A stretch of DNA of 48,380 nucleotides from Bacteroidales bacterium (GTDB taxonomy: Bacteria > Bacteroidota > Bacteroidia > Bacteroidales > Lentimicrobiaceae): assembly GCA_022837485.1 (NCBI GenBank), contig JALHHH010000034.1, positions 1 through 48,380 of the forward strand. The letters run 5' to 3'. Under the pieces are notes generated by a model, which ran no database searches, was not told where the DNA came from, and saw only the letters and a list, made by a program, of their open reading frames with translations. Made by a program: the position numbers and the translations under genes. The number at the start of each line of letters is the position of its first letter. The stretch's first letter is position 1. This document shows, one piece after another, positions 41,002 through 48,380 of the stretch.

Positions 41002-43149
41002 ATGGTATTACTGAGTATACTTGATTCAACTTTGCCGTTAACCAATCCGGTCCTGAAATTCCTGCTTATACTCATAATTATCTTATTTGCGCCCATTCTT
41101 CTGAATAAGTTTAAAATACCGCACCTTCTTGGACTAATCATCGCCGGAGCAATAATCGGCCCAAACGGCATTTATCTGATGGAGCGCGACAGCAGTATTA
41201 TTCTTTCCGGAACCGCCGGATTGTTGTATATTATGTTTCTTGCCGGACTGGAGATTGATCTTGCGGATTTTAAAAAGAACAGCGGAAAAAGTATAATCTT
41301 TGGTTTATACACTTTTACCATTCCAATGGTGATGGGAATACTGGCCGGTTACTACATTCTTGAGTTTACAATGCCAACTTCTATCCTGCTTGCAAGTATG
41401 TTTGCTTCCCACACGCTCATTGTTTACCCTATTATTAGCAAACTGGGAGTGGTAAAAAACAAGGCAGTCAATATTACAGTTGGCGGAACCATGATTACCG
41501 ATACCCTGGCACTGCTGGTACTGGCGGTGATAGTGGGTATGACAACCGGCGAGGTAAATTCGGAATTCTGGATCAAACTATCGGTCTCCATTCTCGTTTT
41601 CGGACTTATCATTATGCTTTTGTTTCCCTTAATTGGCCGCTGGTTTTTCAAACGATATGAAGATAATGTTTCGCAGTATATTTTTGTTCTGGTAATGGTA
41701 TTTCTTGGTGCTGTACTTGCCGAGATTGCCGGTATAGAAGCCATTATCGGAGCATTTCTGGCCGGACTTGCACTTAACAGGCTTATTCCCCCTACTTCAC
41801 CACTGATGAACAGGGTTGAGTTTGTTGGCAATGCTATCTTTATTCCGTTCTTTCTGATTGGTGTAGGAATGCTGATTGATTATCGGGCATTTTTCAAAGA
41901 CTTTGAAACAATTCGTGTAGCAGCTGTCATGATTGTTGTTGCAACTTCGGCAAAATTCACCGCCGCATGGCTTACGCAGAAAACTTACCGCTTTTCGGTG
42001 GATGAACGGCGGCTGATTTTCGGATTGAGTAATGCTCAGGCAGCTGCTACCCTGGCTGCCGTTCTGGTGGGATACAATATTATCATCGGAGAAACGGAAG
42101 CCGGTGAACCTATACGATTGCTGAGCGATAGTATCCTGAACGGCACAGTACTGATGATTCTGTTTACCTGTACCATCGCTTCTTTCGTAGCGCAAAAGGG
42201 AGCTAAAAATATTGCACTTCTCGACAGCTCCGATTCGGCCATGGAGGATGAAGATCAGCTTGAAAAAATTCTCATTCCAATAAGTAATTTCGAAACTACG
42301 GATGAGCTGGTTAATCTGGGCGTTACCATTAAATCAAAGAAAAATCGTGATGGTCTGTTTGCCCTTAGTATTGTGGATAATTCACTGGTTGATGGAGCTG
42401 CAGATAAAAATGCCAAAAAAATCCTACGGAAAGCTGCCGTTACTGCTGCATCCACCGATAATATAATGCACGAACTGCTGCGTTACGATCTCAGCATAGT
42501 AAATGGTATTACCAGTGTAATACGGGAAAACCGAATCACGGATCTGATCCTTGGACTTCATGTAAAGAAAGGAATATCCGATACGTTTCTGGGACATCTT
42601 ACAGAAGGAATTCTTTCCAAATGCAATACTACAACCCTCATTTACAAACCCGCTCAACCGTTTAATACCATTAAAAGGCATATCATCATTGTTCCTGAAA
42701 ATGCTGAAAAGGAGCTCGGATTTCCTTTCTGGTTACTGAAAATATGGAATATTGCCCGGAATTCCGGCGCCAGACTACTATTCTACGCCAATAAGGAAAC
42801 TATTAAAATTATAAGTGCTATCAAATCGAAACATCCGATTGAGGGCGACTTTGTGGAATTTAGTGAATGGGACGATTTTCTAATTCTGGCAAGAGACATT
42901 CAGCAGGACGATAATCTGATAATAATTCTGAGCCGGAAAGATAAACCAAGTTACCATGAAAATATGACCAGGATACCTTCGTATCTCAATAAGTATTTTA
43001 AAGAAACAAGCTACATCCTGGTGTATCCCATGCAGGTGGGAGTCACCGACTCCCTGCAGATAGACCTGACCAATCCCTCGTTGCTGGAACCGCTGGAGAA
43101 AATAGATGAAATCGGCAAAACCATAGCGAAAATTTTTAAACGCAGGTAA
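41002..43149 (+). CDS. KefB-like cation:proton antiporter with universal-stress C-terminus
   Basis: A 715-residue membrane protein of the CPA2 monovalent cation:proton antiporter family. About twelve helices (13-395) include KIPHLLGLIIAGAIIGPNG, MFLAGLEIDL and EAIIGAFLAGLALNRLIP, family hallmarks. The C-terminal ~300 residues are soluble and contain two universal-stress-protein-like units (about 418-555 and 560-690). Such proteins exchange Na+ or K+ for protons; the soluble part probably senses nucleotide or stress. No RCK/TrkA domain is present. It is preceded by a promoter and a possible leader ORF, and followed by a 200-base gap before the AraC gene. Confidence 0.9.
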   Translation: MVLLSILDSTLPLTNPVLKFLLILIIILFAPILLNKFKIPHLLGLIIAGAIIGPNGIYLMERDSSIILSGTAGLLYIMFLAGLEIDLADFKKNSGKSIIFGLYTFTIPMVMGILAGYYILEFTMPTSILLASMFASHTLIVYPIISKLGVVKNKAVNITVGGTMITDTLALLVLAVIVGMTTGEVNSEFWIKLSVSILVFGLIIMLLFPLIGRWFFKRYEDNVSQYIFVLVMVFLGAVLAEIAGIEAIIGAFLAGLALNRLIPPTSPLMNRVEFVGNAIFIPFFLIGVGMLIDYRAFFKDFETIRVAAVMIVVATSAKFTAAWLTQKTYRFSVDERRLIFGLSNAQAAATLAAVLVGYNIIIGETEAGEPIRLLSDSILNGTVLMILFTCTIASFVAQKGAKNIALLDSSDSAMEDEDQLEKILIPISNFETTDELVNLGVTIKSKKNRDGLFALSIVDNSLVDGAADKNAKKILRKAAVTAASTDNIMHELLRYDLSIVNGITSVIRENRITDLILGLHVKKGISDTFLGHLTEGILSKCNTTTLIYKPAQPFNTIKRHIIIVPENAEKELGFPFWLLKIWNIARNSGARLLFYANKETIKIISAIKSKHPIEGDFVEFSEWDDFLILARDIQQDDNLIIILSRKDKPSYHENMTRIPSYLNKYFKETSYILVYPMQVGVTDSLQIDLTNPSLLEPLEKIDEIGKTIAKIFKRR

Positions 43150-43352
43150 TCCCTTAAGTAAACAATCAGCTCCGTCCAACCATTATACCTACGACCGTTT
43201 TTTGTTTTTTGATTTGTTCAACAATCGGTCTGTGGCCCGTATCTTTTTGTCGTTTCAATTGTTAATATTTTCGTTATTTACGCTTTGGCCAAAACTAAAA
43301 ATAGGATCATGATTCCTGCTTCAATCACTTAACCTAAGTCCTGAACGCACAA

Positions 43353-44183
43353 ATGAATCAGCTATTTACCATCTACCGCATCGACGAAACCGATGCCTTG
43401 AAGATTTCCTCTATGCCCGATGAGCCTCATAATCATGATTTTGAAGAGCTTATAATCGGCGTTGATGGCCGGCTCGAGCATTTCATCGATTTCATCGAAC
43501 GTTCATTAACAGCTCCTCTCGTTACTTTTATTACCAAAGGGAAGGTTCACCGGGTGGTTCCGTATGCGGTTAACGGAAGCTGTTCATTCTGGGTGATACG
43601 TTTCCGGAGCGAATTTATTCCCGATACAACCTTTCAGCTTTATTCCTATTATCACGACAAAGCCAACATCGAAATGCGTGAGGATGCCTGTTTCAATCGT
43701 TTGACCACGCTGTGCAAACTAATGGACGATGAGGTGAAACAGCCGTCGCCCGATTATTCGGTGATTCAGCATCTGCTGAGTGCCCTGTTTGCGATGATTG
43801 AAGCTGAACGCAGGAAAAACGGCGACGACGATGCGGGATTTCGTAAAACACAAAGCATCACGTTCAAAAACTTCCTGAAAATCCTGGAGGAAAACTACCG
43901 CAGACCCGAAGGAGTGGATTTTTATGCCGAGAAACTTTTTATGTCGGCACGCAACCTGAATCTGATCTGCCAGAATATCATGCAAAAAAGCGTATCAGAG
44001 ATCATAGAAACAAGAAAACTGATAGAAGCAAAAAACCTTCTGGTGCGCACGGATAAGACTATTTCGGAAATCGGATTCGAACTCGGTTATAACGAAAAGG
44101 CTTATTTTACAAGAGTTTTCAAAAATAAATCGGGTCAAACGCCTTCCGAATTTCGCGAAGAAATGCGAAAACTCCTTTCCTGA
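43353..44183 (+). CDS. AraC-family transcriptional regulator
   Basis: A 276-residue regulator. The N-terminal half (1-155) has cupin-like features (DEPHNHDFEELIIGVDGRLEHFID, LVTFITKGKVHRVVPYAVNG), and the C-terminal ~105 residues are an AraC/XylS double helix-turn-helix: FYAEKLFMSARNLNLICQ as the first helix pair and ISEIGFELGYNEKAYFTRVFKN as the second, with FREEM at the end. It is followed on the same strand by YceI, pirin and dioxygenase genes, so it probably regulates them. A dyad lies 45-58 bases before the YceI gene and would be a natural target, though this is inference. Confidence 0.92.
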   Translation: MNQLFTIYRIDETDALKISSMPDEPHNHDFEELIIGVDGRLEHFIDFIERSLTAPLVTFITKGKVHRVVPYAVNGSCSFWVIRFRSEFIPDTTFQLYSYYHDKANIEMREDACFNRLTTLCKLMDDEVKQPSPDYSVIQHLLSALFAMIEAERRKNGDDDAGFRKTQSITFKNFLKILEENYRRPEGVDFYAEKLFMSARNLNLICQNIMQKSVSEIIETRKLIEAKNLLVRTDKTISEIGFELGYNEKAYFTRVFKNKSGQTPSEFREEMRKLLS

Positions 44184-44189
44184 AACTGC

Positions 44190-44211
44190 AACAGTTTTTC
44201 CGAAAACTGTT
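44190..44211 (+). repeat. Hairpin AACAGTTTT-TCCG-AAAACTGTT
   Basis: A perfect 9-base dyad with a 4-base loop 6 bases after the araC-type gene's stop. It has no following T-run but could be a weak terminator or a regulatory dyad. Confidence 0.5.
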
Positions 44212-44231
44212 ACCCCGGTCCAAGGAAATGA

Positions 44232-44245
44232 CTGCAACTTTGCAG
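44232..44245 (+). promoter_or_regulatory. Dyad CTGCAA-CT-TTGCAG overlapping a -7-like box
   Basis: A perfect 6-base dyad overlaps CAACTTTG (44235-44242), a 7/8 match to TAnnTTTG, 45-58 bases before the YceI ATG. A regulator bound here would cover the promoter. Confidence 0.45.
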
Positions 44246-44289
44246 CATCGTTTTTATCTTTTTTTCATCACAACTAAAACCAATCAAAC

Positions 44290-44817
44290 ATGGAAAATAC
44301 ATCGAAATGGGTTCTCGACCCTTCGCACAGCGAATTATTGTTCAAGGTAAAACACCTTATGATCTCAAACGTAAAGGGTGAGTTTACAAAATTCGATGCC
44401 GAAATCGACGGTGAAGATTTTACAAAAGCAAAAATTACTGCTACCATTGATGCGGCCACTATCAATACCAATAACGATCAGCGCGATGCACACCTGCGTT
44501 CAGCCGATTTTTTTGATACCGATAACTTTGCCGAACTTTCTTTCGAAAGCCGCACCTTTGTTAAAGCCGGTGACGATAATTACAAACTGACCGGTATTCT
44601 TACAATGAAGGGCGTATCCAATGAAGTTTCTCTCGACGTTGAATTTGGCGGAATCAATAAAGATCCCTGGGGTAATGAAAAAGCCGGATTTTCGTTTAAT
44701 GGCATCATAAACCGCAAGGACTGGGGACTTAACTGGAATGCAGCCCTCGAAACCGGAGGCGTTCTAGTTAGTGAAGAGGTTAAGATTTCCGGTGAACTCC
44801 AGTTTGTAAAAAAATAA
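44290..44817 (+). CDS. YceI-family lipocalin-like protein, cytosolic
   Basis: A 175-residue YceI-domain protein, a beta-barrel that binds isoprenoid or lipid chains. Family segments include WVLDPSHSELLFKVKHLMISNVKGEF (7-32), DQRDAHLRSADFFD and KDWGLNWNAALETGGVLVSEEVKI. No signal peptide is present, so unlike E. coli YceI it appears cytoplasmic. The gene precedes pirin by 10 bases in an operon with the AraC regulator upstream and a dioxygenase downstream; together these suggest protection against oxidants or aromatic compounds. Confidence 0.93.
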   Translation: MENTSKWVLDPSHSELLFKVKHLMISNVKGEFTKFDAEIDGEDFTKAKITATIDAATINTNNDQRDAHLRSADFFDTDNFAELSFESRTFVKAGDDNYKLTGILTMKGVSNEVSLDVEFGGINKDPWGNEKAGFSFNGIINRKDWGLNWNAALETGGVLVSEEVKISGELQFVKK

Positions 44818-44827
44818 TTACTGCGAA

Positions 44828-45547
44828 ATGCCCGGCATTGTTTTACATACGTCGGCTTCCCGCGGGGAGGCCGACCACGGCTGGCTTTACAGCCGGCATA
44901 CCTTCAGTTTTGCAAATTATTACAACCCCGAACGCATCCACTTCGGCGCCTTACGCGTGCTGAACGATGATGTTGTGGAAGCCGGTATGGGCTTCGGCAC
45001 GCATCCGCACGACAATATGGAGATTGTTTCCATTCCCCTGGAAGGCGATCTGGAACACAAAGACAGCATGGGTAATGTTGCTGTTATCCGGCACGGCGAC
45101 GTACAGGTTATGAGTGCCGGAGCCGGTATTACCCACAGCGAATACAACAAAAACTCCGGTAAACCGGTGAAGTTTCTGCAAATATGGGTATTTCCGAATA
45201 AGCGGAACGTAACCCCGCGTTACGATCAGATTACCCTCAATCCTGCCGATCGTATCAACAGGTTTCAGCAGATACTTTCCCCCGATCCCGACGATGCAGG
45301 AGTATGGATTCATCAGGACGCCTGGTTTCATCTCGCAAAACCGGAGAACGGAATTACCCTCGATTATACAATAAAGAAGGACGGAAACGGAGTGTACGCC
45401 TTTGTGTTGAGCGGAGAGGTAAGCATTGAAGGTCATGCGCTGACCGCACGCGATGGGATTGGAATCTACGATACCGACAAGATTACAGTTGCCGCAAAAT
45501 CCGACGGAGCCGAAGTTCTTCTGATGGAAGTTCCTATGGAATTCTGA
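44828..45547 (+). CDS. Pirin-family protein with intact metal site
   Basis: A 239-residue double-cupin protein. All four metal ligands are present: His59 and His61 in GTHPHDN and His103 and Glu105 in GITHSEY, with GALRV (40-44) before them. The C-terminal cupin is also intact. Pirins of this group (YhaK/YhhW) can act as quercetin 2,3-dioxygenases or redox sensors. It starts 10 bases after the YceI gene and is probably translated from the same transcript. Compared with the paralogue at 13063-13773, this copy is the likely functional enzyme. Confidence 0.93.
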   Translation: MPGIVLHTSASRGEADHGWLYSRHTFSFANYYNPERIHFGALRVLNDDVVEAGMGFGTHPHDNMEIVSIPLEGDLEHKDSMGNVAVIRHGDVQVMSAGAGITHSEYNKNSGKPVKFLQIWVFPNKRNVTPRYDQITLNPADRINRFQQILSPDPDDAGVWIHQDAWFHLAKPENGITLDYTIKKDGNGVYAFVLSGEVSIEGHALTARDGIGIYDTDKITVAAKSDGAEVLLMEVPMEF

Positions 45548-45603
45548 ATCCCGGCTGCAAATGCATAATTGCCTCAATTATTCAACATTAATAAATCGGA
45601 ATC

Positions 45604-46437
45604 ATGAAATCGGTTGATTTGAATAAAATCGGAGATTTACCCGGCAGTACGGATCTTATGCCCGTGTTGTTTCTGGGGCATGGAAGTCCGATGAATGCTA
45701 TTGAGGAAAACGAGTTTGTTGAAGGATTTCGTTCCATCTCGCTTCAACTGCCCGATCCGTCGGCTATTTTATGCATTTCAGCACACTGGGAAACGAAGGG
45801 TACGTTTGTTACCGCCATGGAACAGCCGCCAACCATCCACGATTTCGGTGGTTTCCCGAAGGAATTGTTTGAAGTACAGTATCCGGCGCCGGGAAGTCCG
45901 GTTTTGGCCGAACAAACGCGGTCGGCGGTAAAGTCGGCAATTGTCGGCCTGGACGATCACTGGGGTCTCGACCACGGAGCCTGGAGTGTATTAAGGCATC
46001 TTTATCCGGACGCAAAAGTTCCGGTTGTTCAGCTGAGTCTTGACTATTGTAAAAATCCCCGCTATCACTTCGACCTGGCCCGGGAGCTGGCATCTCTTCG
46101 TCGTAAGGGAGTGCTGATTGTCGGCAGCGGAAACATGGTGCATAATCTGCGAATGGTTGCCTGGGACAAATTAAATGTTTCAGGCTTCGGCTTCGACTGG
46201 GCGCTGGAAGCCAGTGAGCGTATGAAAACGTTTATCCAGGACGGAGACAACGAATCTCTGATCAACTACGAAATGCAGGGTGCTTCCTTCCACCGCGCCA
46301 TTCCAACCCCCGAGCACTTCCTTCCGGCTCTATATGCCCTGGCGTTGAGGGAGAAAAACGAAGAGATCACCTTTTTCAACGACAAAGCCGTAGGCGGCTC
46401 CCTCACCATGACTTCGTTCCGGATTTCGGGAGGATAA
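45604..46437 (+). CDS. ygiD: DODA-type extradiol dioxygenase family protein (YgiD-like)
   Basis: A 277-residue class III extradiol ring-cleavage dioxygenase of the 4,5-DOPA dioxygenase type. Metal and active-site residues are in FLGHGSPMNAIEENEF (23-38), ISAHWET, DDHWGLDHGAWSVLRHLYP and GSGNMVHNLR, all well conserved. It would open catechol rings, though the natural substrate in bacteria is not known. It lies 56 bases after the pirin gene and ends the AraC-YceI-pirin-dioxygenase set. It is convergent with mnmE, 27 bases away. Confidence 0.93.
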   Translation: MKSVDLNKIGDLPGSTDLMPVLFLGHGSPMNAIEENEFVEGFRSISLQLPDPSAILCISAHWETKGTFVTAMEQPPTIHDFGGFPKELFEVQYPAPGSPVLAEQTRSAVKSAIVGLDDHWGLDHGAWSVLRHLYPDAKVPVVQLSLDYCKNPRYHFDLARELASLRRKGVLIVGSGNMVHNLRMVAWDKLNVSGFGFDWALEASERMKTFIQDGDNESLINYEMQGASFHRAIPTPEHFLPALYALALREKNEEITFFNDKAVGGSLTMTSFRISGG

Positions 46438-46464
46438 AGGAGTTTTAGTGCATATGAAAGGACT

Positions 46465-47868
46465 CTATTTGCCGATACAGAACTTGCCAAAGATATTTCC
46501 CAGCAGCTCCTCCGTTGAAATCTCACCGGTTATGCTGCCAAGATGGTGCAGCGCCTGACGGATGTCGATGGCGATGAGGTCGGAAGGAATTTCGGAGGCC
46601 AAGCCCTTTTCAATGCTTTCAATGCTCAGGGCAGCCCGGGTAAGGGCTTCGTAATGGCGCAGACTGTAAACAATGGTCTGGTCGCCGGTTTCGCCCGAAT
46701 GTACCGACTTCAGCAGCCGCTCCGTAATAAGATTGATGTTTTCATTCCGCTTGGCCGATACAAACAGGGTGTCGAGTTCCACCAGCTTTTTAAACGAATG
46801 CGGAGCCTCAGTAAGCATATCGGTTTTATTGGCTACCGGTATTATTTCCTTGTCGGGATCGTTGAGCTGGATCCGGATGTCGGAAATGGCTTCGTCGATT
46901 TCCTTCTCGGTTGTCGTGGTGATGTCGAAAACATAAAGTACCACCGATGCCTGATTCATCTTTTCGTAGGTTCGTTCGATGCCGATGGTTTCAATGGGTT
47001 CGCTGGTGTGCCGGAGTCCGGCCGTGTCGATAAACCGGAAGGTTACTCCTTTTATCGAGATAGTATCTTCTATAGCATCCCTGGTTGTGCCCGGGATGTC
47101 TGAAACTATGGCTCTTTCTTCGTTGAGCAGGGCATTCAGCAGGGTTGACTTTCCAACATTTGGCTTGCCGGCAATGGCGACCGGGATTCCATGCTTCATT
47201 ACGTTACCTAATGCAAAGCTGGAGGTGAGGCGCTCTATTTCCTGACTTATGGTTTGCAGCAGTCGTGTCAGCTCGGTACGGTCGGCAAATTCCACATCTT
47301 CTTCGCTAAAATCGAGTTCCAGTTCTATCAGAGAGGCAAAATCCACCAGCCGTGCTCTCAGTTCTCTTATTTTTTCTGAAAAACCTCCCCGCATCTGGTT
47401 GATGGCAAGTTTATGTGAGGATTCGGAGTTGCTCGCAATAAGATCGGCTACCGCTTCCGCCTGGGAAAGGTCGAAGCGCCCGTTCAAAAATGCTCTGAGG
47501 GTAAACTCTCCCGGCTCGGCCAGCCGAATGCCGTGCTTCAGAAATATCTCAATAATCCGCTGCTGGATGTATACGGAACCATGACACGATACTTCCACCA
47601 CGTCTTCCCCCGTATAAGAATGCGGAGCCCGGAAAGTGGTTATCAGAACCTCATCGAGCACATCGTCGTTGTAGTTGAACATGCCGAAATGAGCAGTGTG
47701 CGATTCGGTTTCCTTCATTGTGAGCCCTTTCCTGAGAGGCCTGAAATACCGGCTGGCTGCATCGATGGCCTCCGGCCCCGACAGTCGTATAATGGCTATG
47801 GCTCCCGCACCCGGAGGAGTCGACAGTGCGCAGATTGTATCTTTTGCGGATAAAAAACTCAGGTTCAT
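46465..47868 (-). CDS. mnmE: tRNA modification GTPase MnmE
   Basis: A 467-residue GTPase that, with MnmG, installs 5-carboxymethylaminomethyl on U34 of tRNAs. The N-terminal formyl-THF-binding domain includes GAGAIAIIRLSG and YTGEDVVEVSCHG. The G domain (about 220-375) has GKPNVGKSTLLNAL, DIPGTTRD, DTAGLR and NKTD. The C-terminus ends in FGKFCIGK with the essential CxGK. The full family length is present. A TAnnTTTG match on the minus strand at 47947-47954 could be its promoter, 79 bases upstream. Confidence 0.97.
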   Translation of the reverse strand: MNLSFLSAKDTICALSTPPGAGAIAIIRLSGPEAIDAASRYFRPLRKGLTMKETESHTAHFGMFNYNDDVLDEVLITTFRAPHSYTGEDVVEVSCHGSVYIQQRIIEIFLKHGIRLAEPGEFTLRAFLNGRFDLSQAEAVADLIASNSESSHKLAINQMRGGFSEKIRELRARLVDFASLIELELDFSEEDVEFADRTELTRLLQTISQEIERLTSSFALGNVMKHGIPVAIAGKPNVGKSTLLNALLNEERAIVSDIPGTTRDAIEDTISIKGVTFRFIDTAGLRHTSEPIETIGIERTYEKMNQASVVLYVFDITTTTEKEIDEAISDIRIQLNDPDKEIIPVANKTDMLTEAPHSFKKLVELDTLFVSAKRNENINLITERLLKSVHSGETGDQTIVYSLRHYEALTRAALSIESIEKGLASEIPSDLIAIDIRQALHHLGSITGEISTEELLGNIFGKFCIGK

Positions 47869-47946
47869 GGCTTCGGATTTTTGTATATTTATCCATTCCT
47901 TTTTTTAGGAAATGGAATTTAAGCATTTTTTGCCAATGTTATTGAA

Positions 47947-47954
47947 CAAAATTA
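47947..47954 (-). promoter_or_regulatory. Promoter box TAATTTTG for mnmE
   Basis: Matches TAnnTTTG on the minus strand, 79 bases before the mnmE ATG. No -33 element was assigned. Confidence 0.35.
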
Positions 47955-48011
47955 CCATTTTTTCATTTTAACCCTCAGTTCTTACATAACACACCCAAAG
48001 ACTCCCTTTTT

Positions 48012-48380
48012 ATGAGCATTCTGGTCAACAAAGATTCTAAAGTTATCGTGCAGGGTTTCACCGGCACCGAAGGTACGTTTCATGCTACGCAAATGATTGA
48101 GTACGGCACCAATGTGGTTGGTGGTGTTACGCCCGGCAAAGGCGGCAGGTTTCATCTGGGCAAGCCCGTTTTTAATACGGTAACAGAAGCCGTTGAATCT
48201 ACCGAACAAACCATTGGAGAAATCGATTTAACCGAAATGGGCCAAATGCAACTGAAACTGATGAGCGAGGCACTCCTGCCGGAAGATATTACGTATGAAT
48301 CGTTATTACATAAGGAAGATATCGTCTTGCTTGACAGTGCATTACATGAATGGTTGGGGGTCGGATTAGATCAATTGGGG
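48012..48380 (+). CDS. sucD: Succinyl-CoA ligase alpha subunit, N-terminal part, then unrelated sequence
   Basis: Starting at ATG 48012, about 65 codons match the CoA-binding N-terminus of SucD: LVNKDSKVIVQGFTGTEGTFHA, MIEYGTNVVGGVTPGKGG and PVFNTVTEAV. SucD would next read a segment like TGADVSIIFVPP. Instead the frame continues as EQTIGEIDLTEMGQMQLKL and ends at the window edge with no SucD homology in any frame. The following ~170 bases are less GC-rich with different codon use (TTA, CAA, CAT). The frame stays open to base 48380. Either this is a chimeric junction in the assembly or a real disruption. The gene symbol applies to the N-terminal part only. No adjacent sucC is in view. Confidence 0.7.
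   Translation, partial: MSILVNKDSKVIVQGFTGTEGTFHATQMIEYGTNVVGGVTPGKGGRFHLGKPVFNTVTEAVESTEQTIGEIDLTEMGQMQLKLMSEALLPEDITYESLLHKEDIVLLDSALHEWLGVGLDQLG

Noticed and set aside
1..48380. CRISPR arrays, insertion sequences or phage genes
   Set aside because: No regularly spaced repeats, transposases, integrases or phage structural genes were seen.

Overview
This window looks like chromosome of a member of the Bacteroidota, probably order Bacteroidales or a near relative. The evidence is a type IX secretion (T9SS) sorting domain, a GH144 enzyme, a DUF4293 protein, LA_2272-type surface repeats, repeated TAnnTTTG promoter boxes a short way upstream of start codons, and almost no Shine-Dalgarno sequences. 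Most of it is ordinary housekeeping chromosome. There is no phage, insertion sequence or CRISPR array. Genus-level placement cannot be made by eye.

Layout. 1-3006 (minus): a GH144-type glucanase followed by a GH3 beta-glucosidase (cut by the window edge), a likely beta-1,2-glucan utilisation pair. 3141-7591 (minus): surface-repeat protein, a membrane-bound spermidine-synthase-like protein, and a ChrA transporter. 7650-9969 (minus): a compact vitamin-salvage operon (YkoF-like thiamine-binding protein, PnuC, NadR-like kinase, EamA transporter). 10066-14042: lipoprotein, flavodoxin, MORN-repeat exported protein, recR, a metal-site-degenerate pirin and a small ribbon-helix-helix-like protein. 14136-18693: glmM, a TPR protein with aroE, and an orphan OmpR-type regulator. 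18898-21928 (plus): a PH-like membrane protein, a divergent class III cyclase-like protein and the NAD(P)HX repair enzyme. 22009-24974 (minus): topoisomerase IV subunit B and a CAP-SPOR protein. 25106-29192 (minus): a surface-polysaccharide operon (GT4 glycosyltransferase, formyltransferase/beta-propeller fusion, and a Wzx-like flippase that has lost its N-terminus). 29310-32405: HAD hydrolase, DUF4293, YfcE-type phosphodiesterase, threonine ammonia-lyase. 32795-35752 (plus): a large T9SS-secreted protein with CARDB repeats. 35913-40579 (minus): a three-domain acyl-activating/ACP/acyltransferase protein, an ATP-cone nuclease and a frameshifted SRAP pseudogene. 40723-40797: tRNA-Val(CAC). 41002-46437 (plus): a KefB-like antiporter, then an AraC regulator, YceI, an intact pirin and a DODA-type dioxygenase, which look like a stress-response module. 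46465-47868 (minus): mnmE. 48012 to the end: the start of sucD, whose homology stops abruptly after about 65 codons.

The most unusual items are the ATP-cone fused to a PD-(D/E)xK nuclease (38777-39640), the solitary cyclase-like protein with its membrane partner (18898-20381), the N-terminally deleted flippase joined to the 3' end of its operon neighbour (near 26275-26320), the inactivated SRAP gene (39805-40579), the pirin paralogue lacking three of four metal ligands (13063-13773), and the sucD reading frame that turns into unrelated sequence at the window's right edge. No single region is a clear new multi-gene system; the ATP-cone nuclease and the cyclase cassette are the best candidates.
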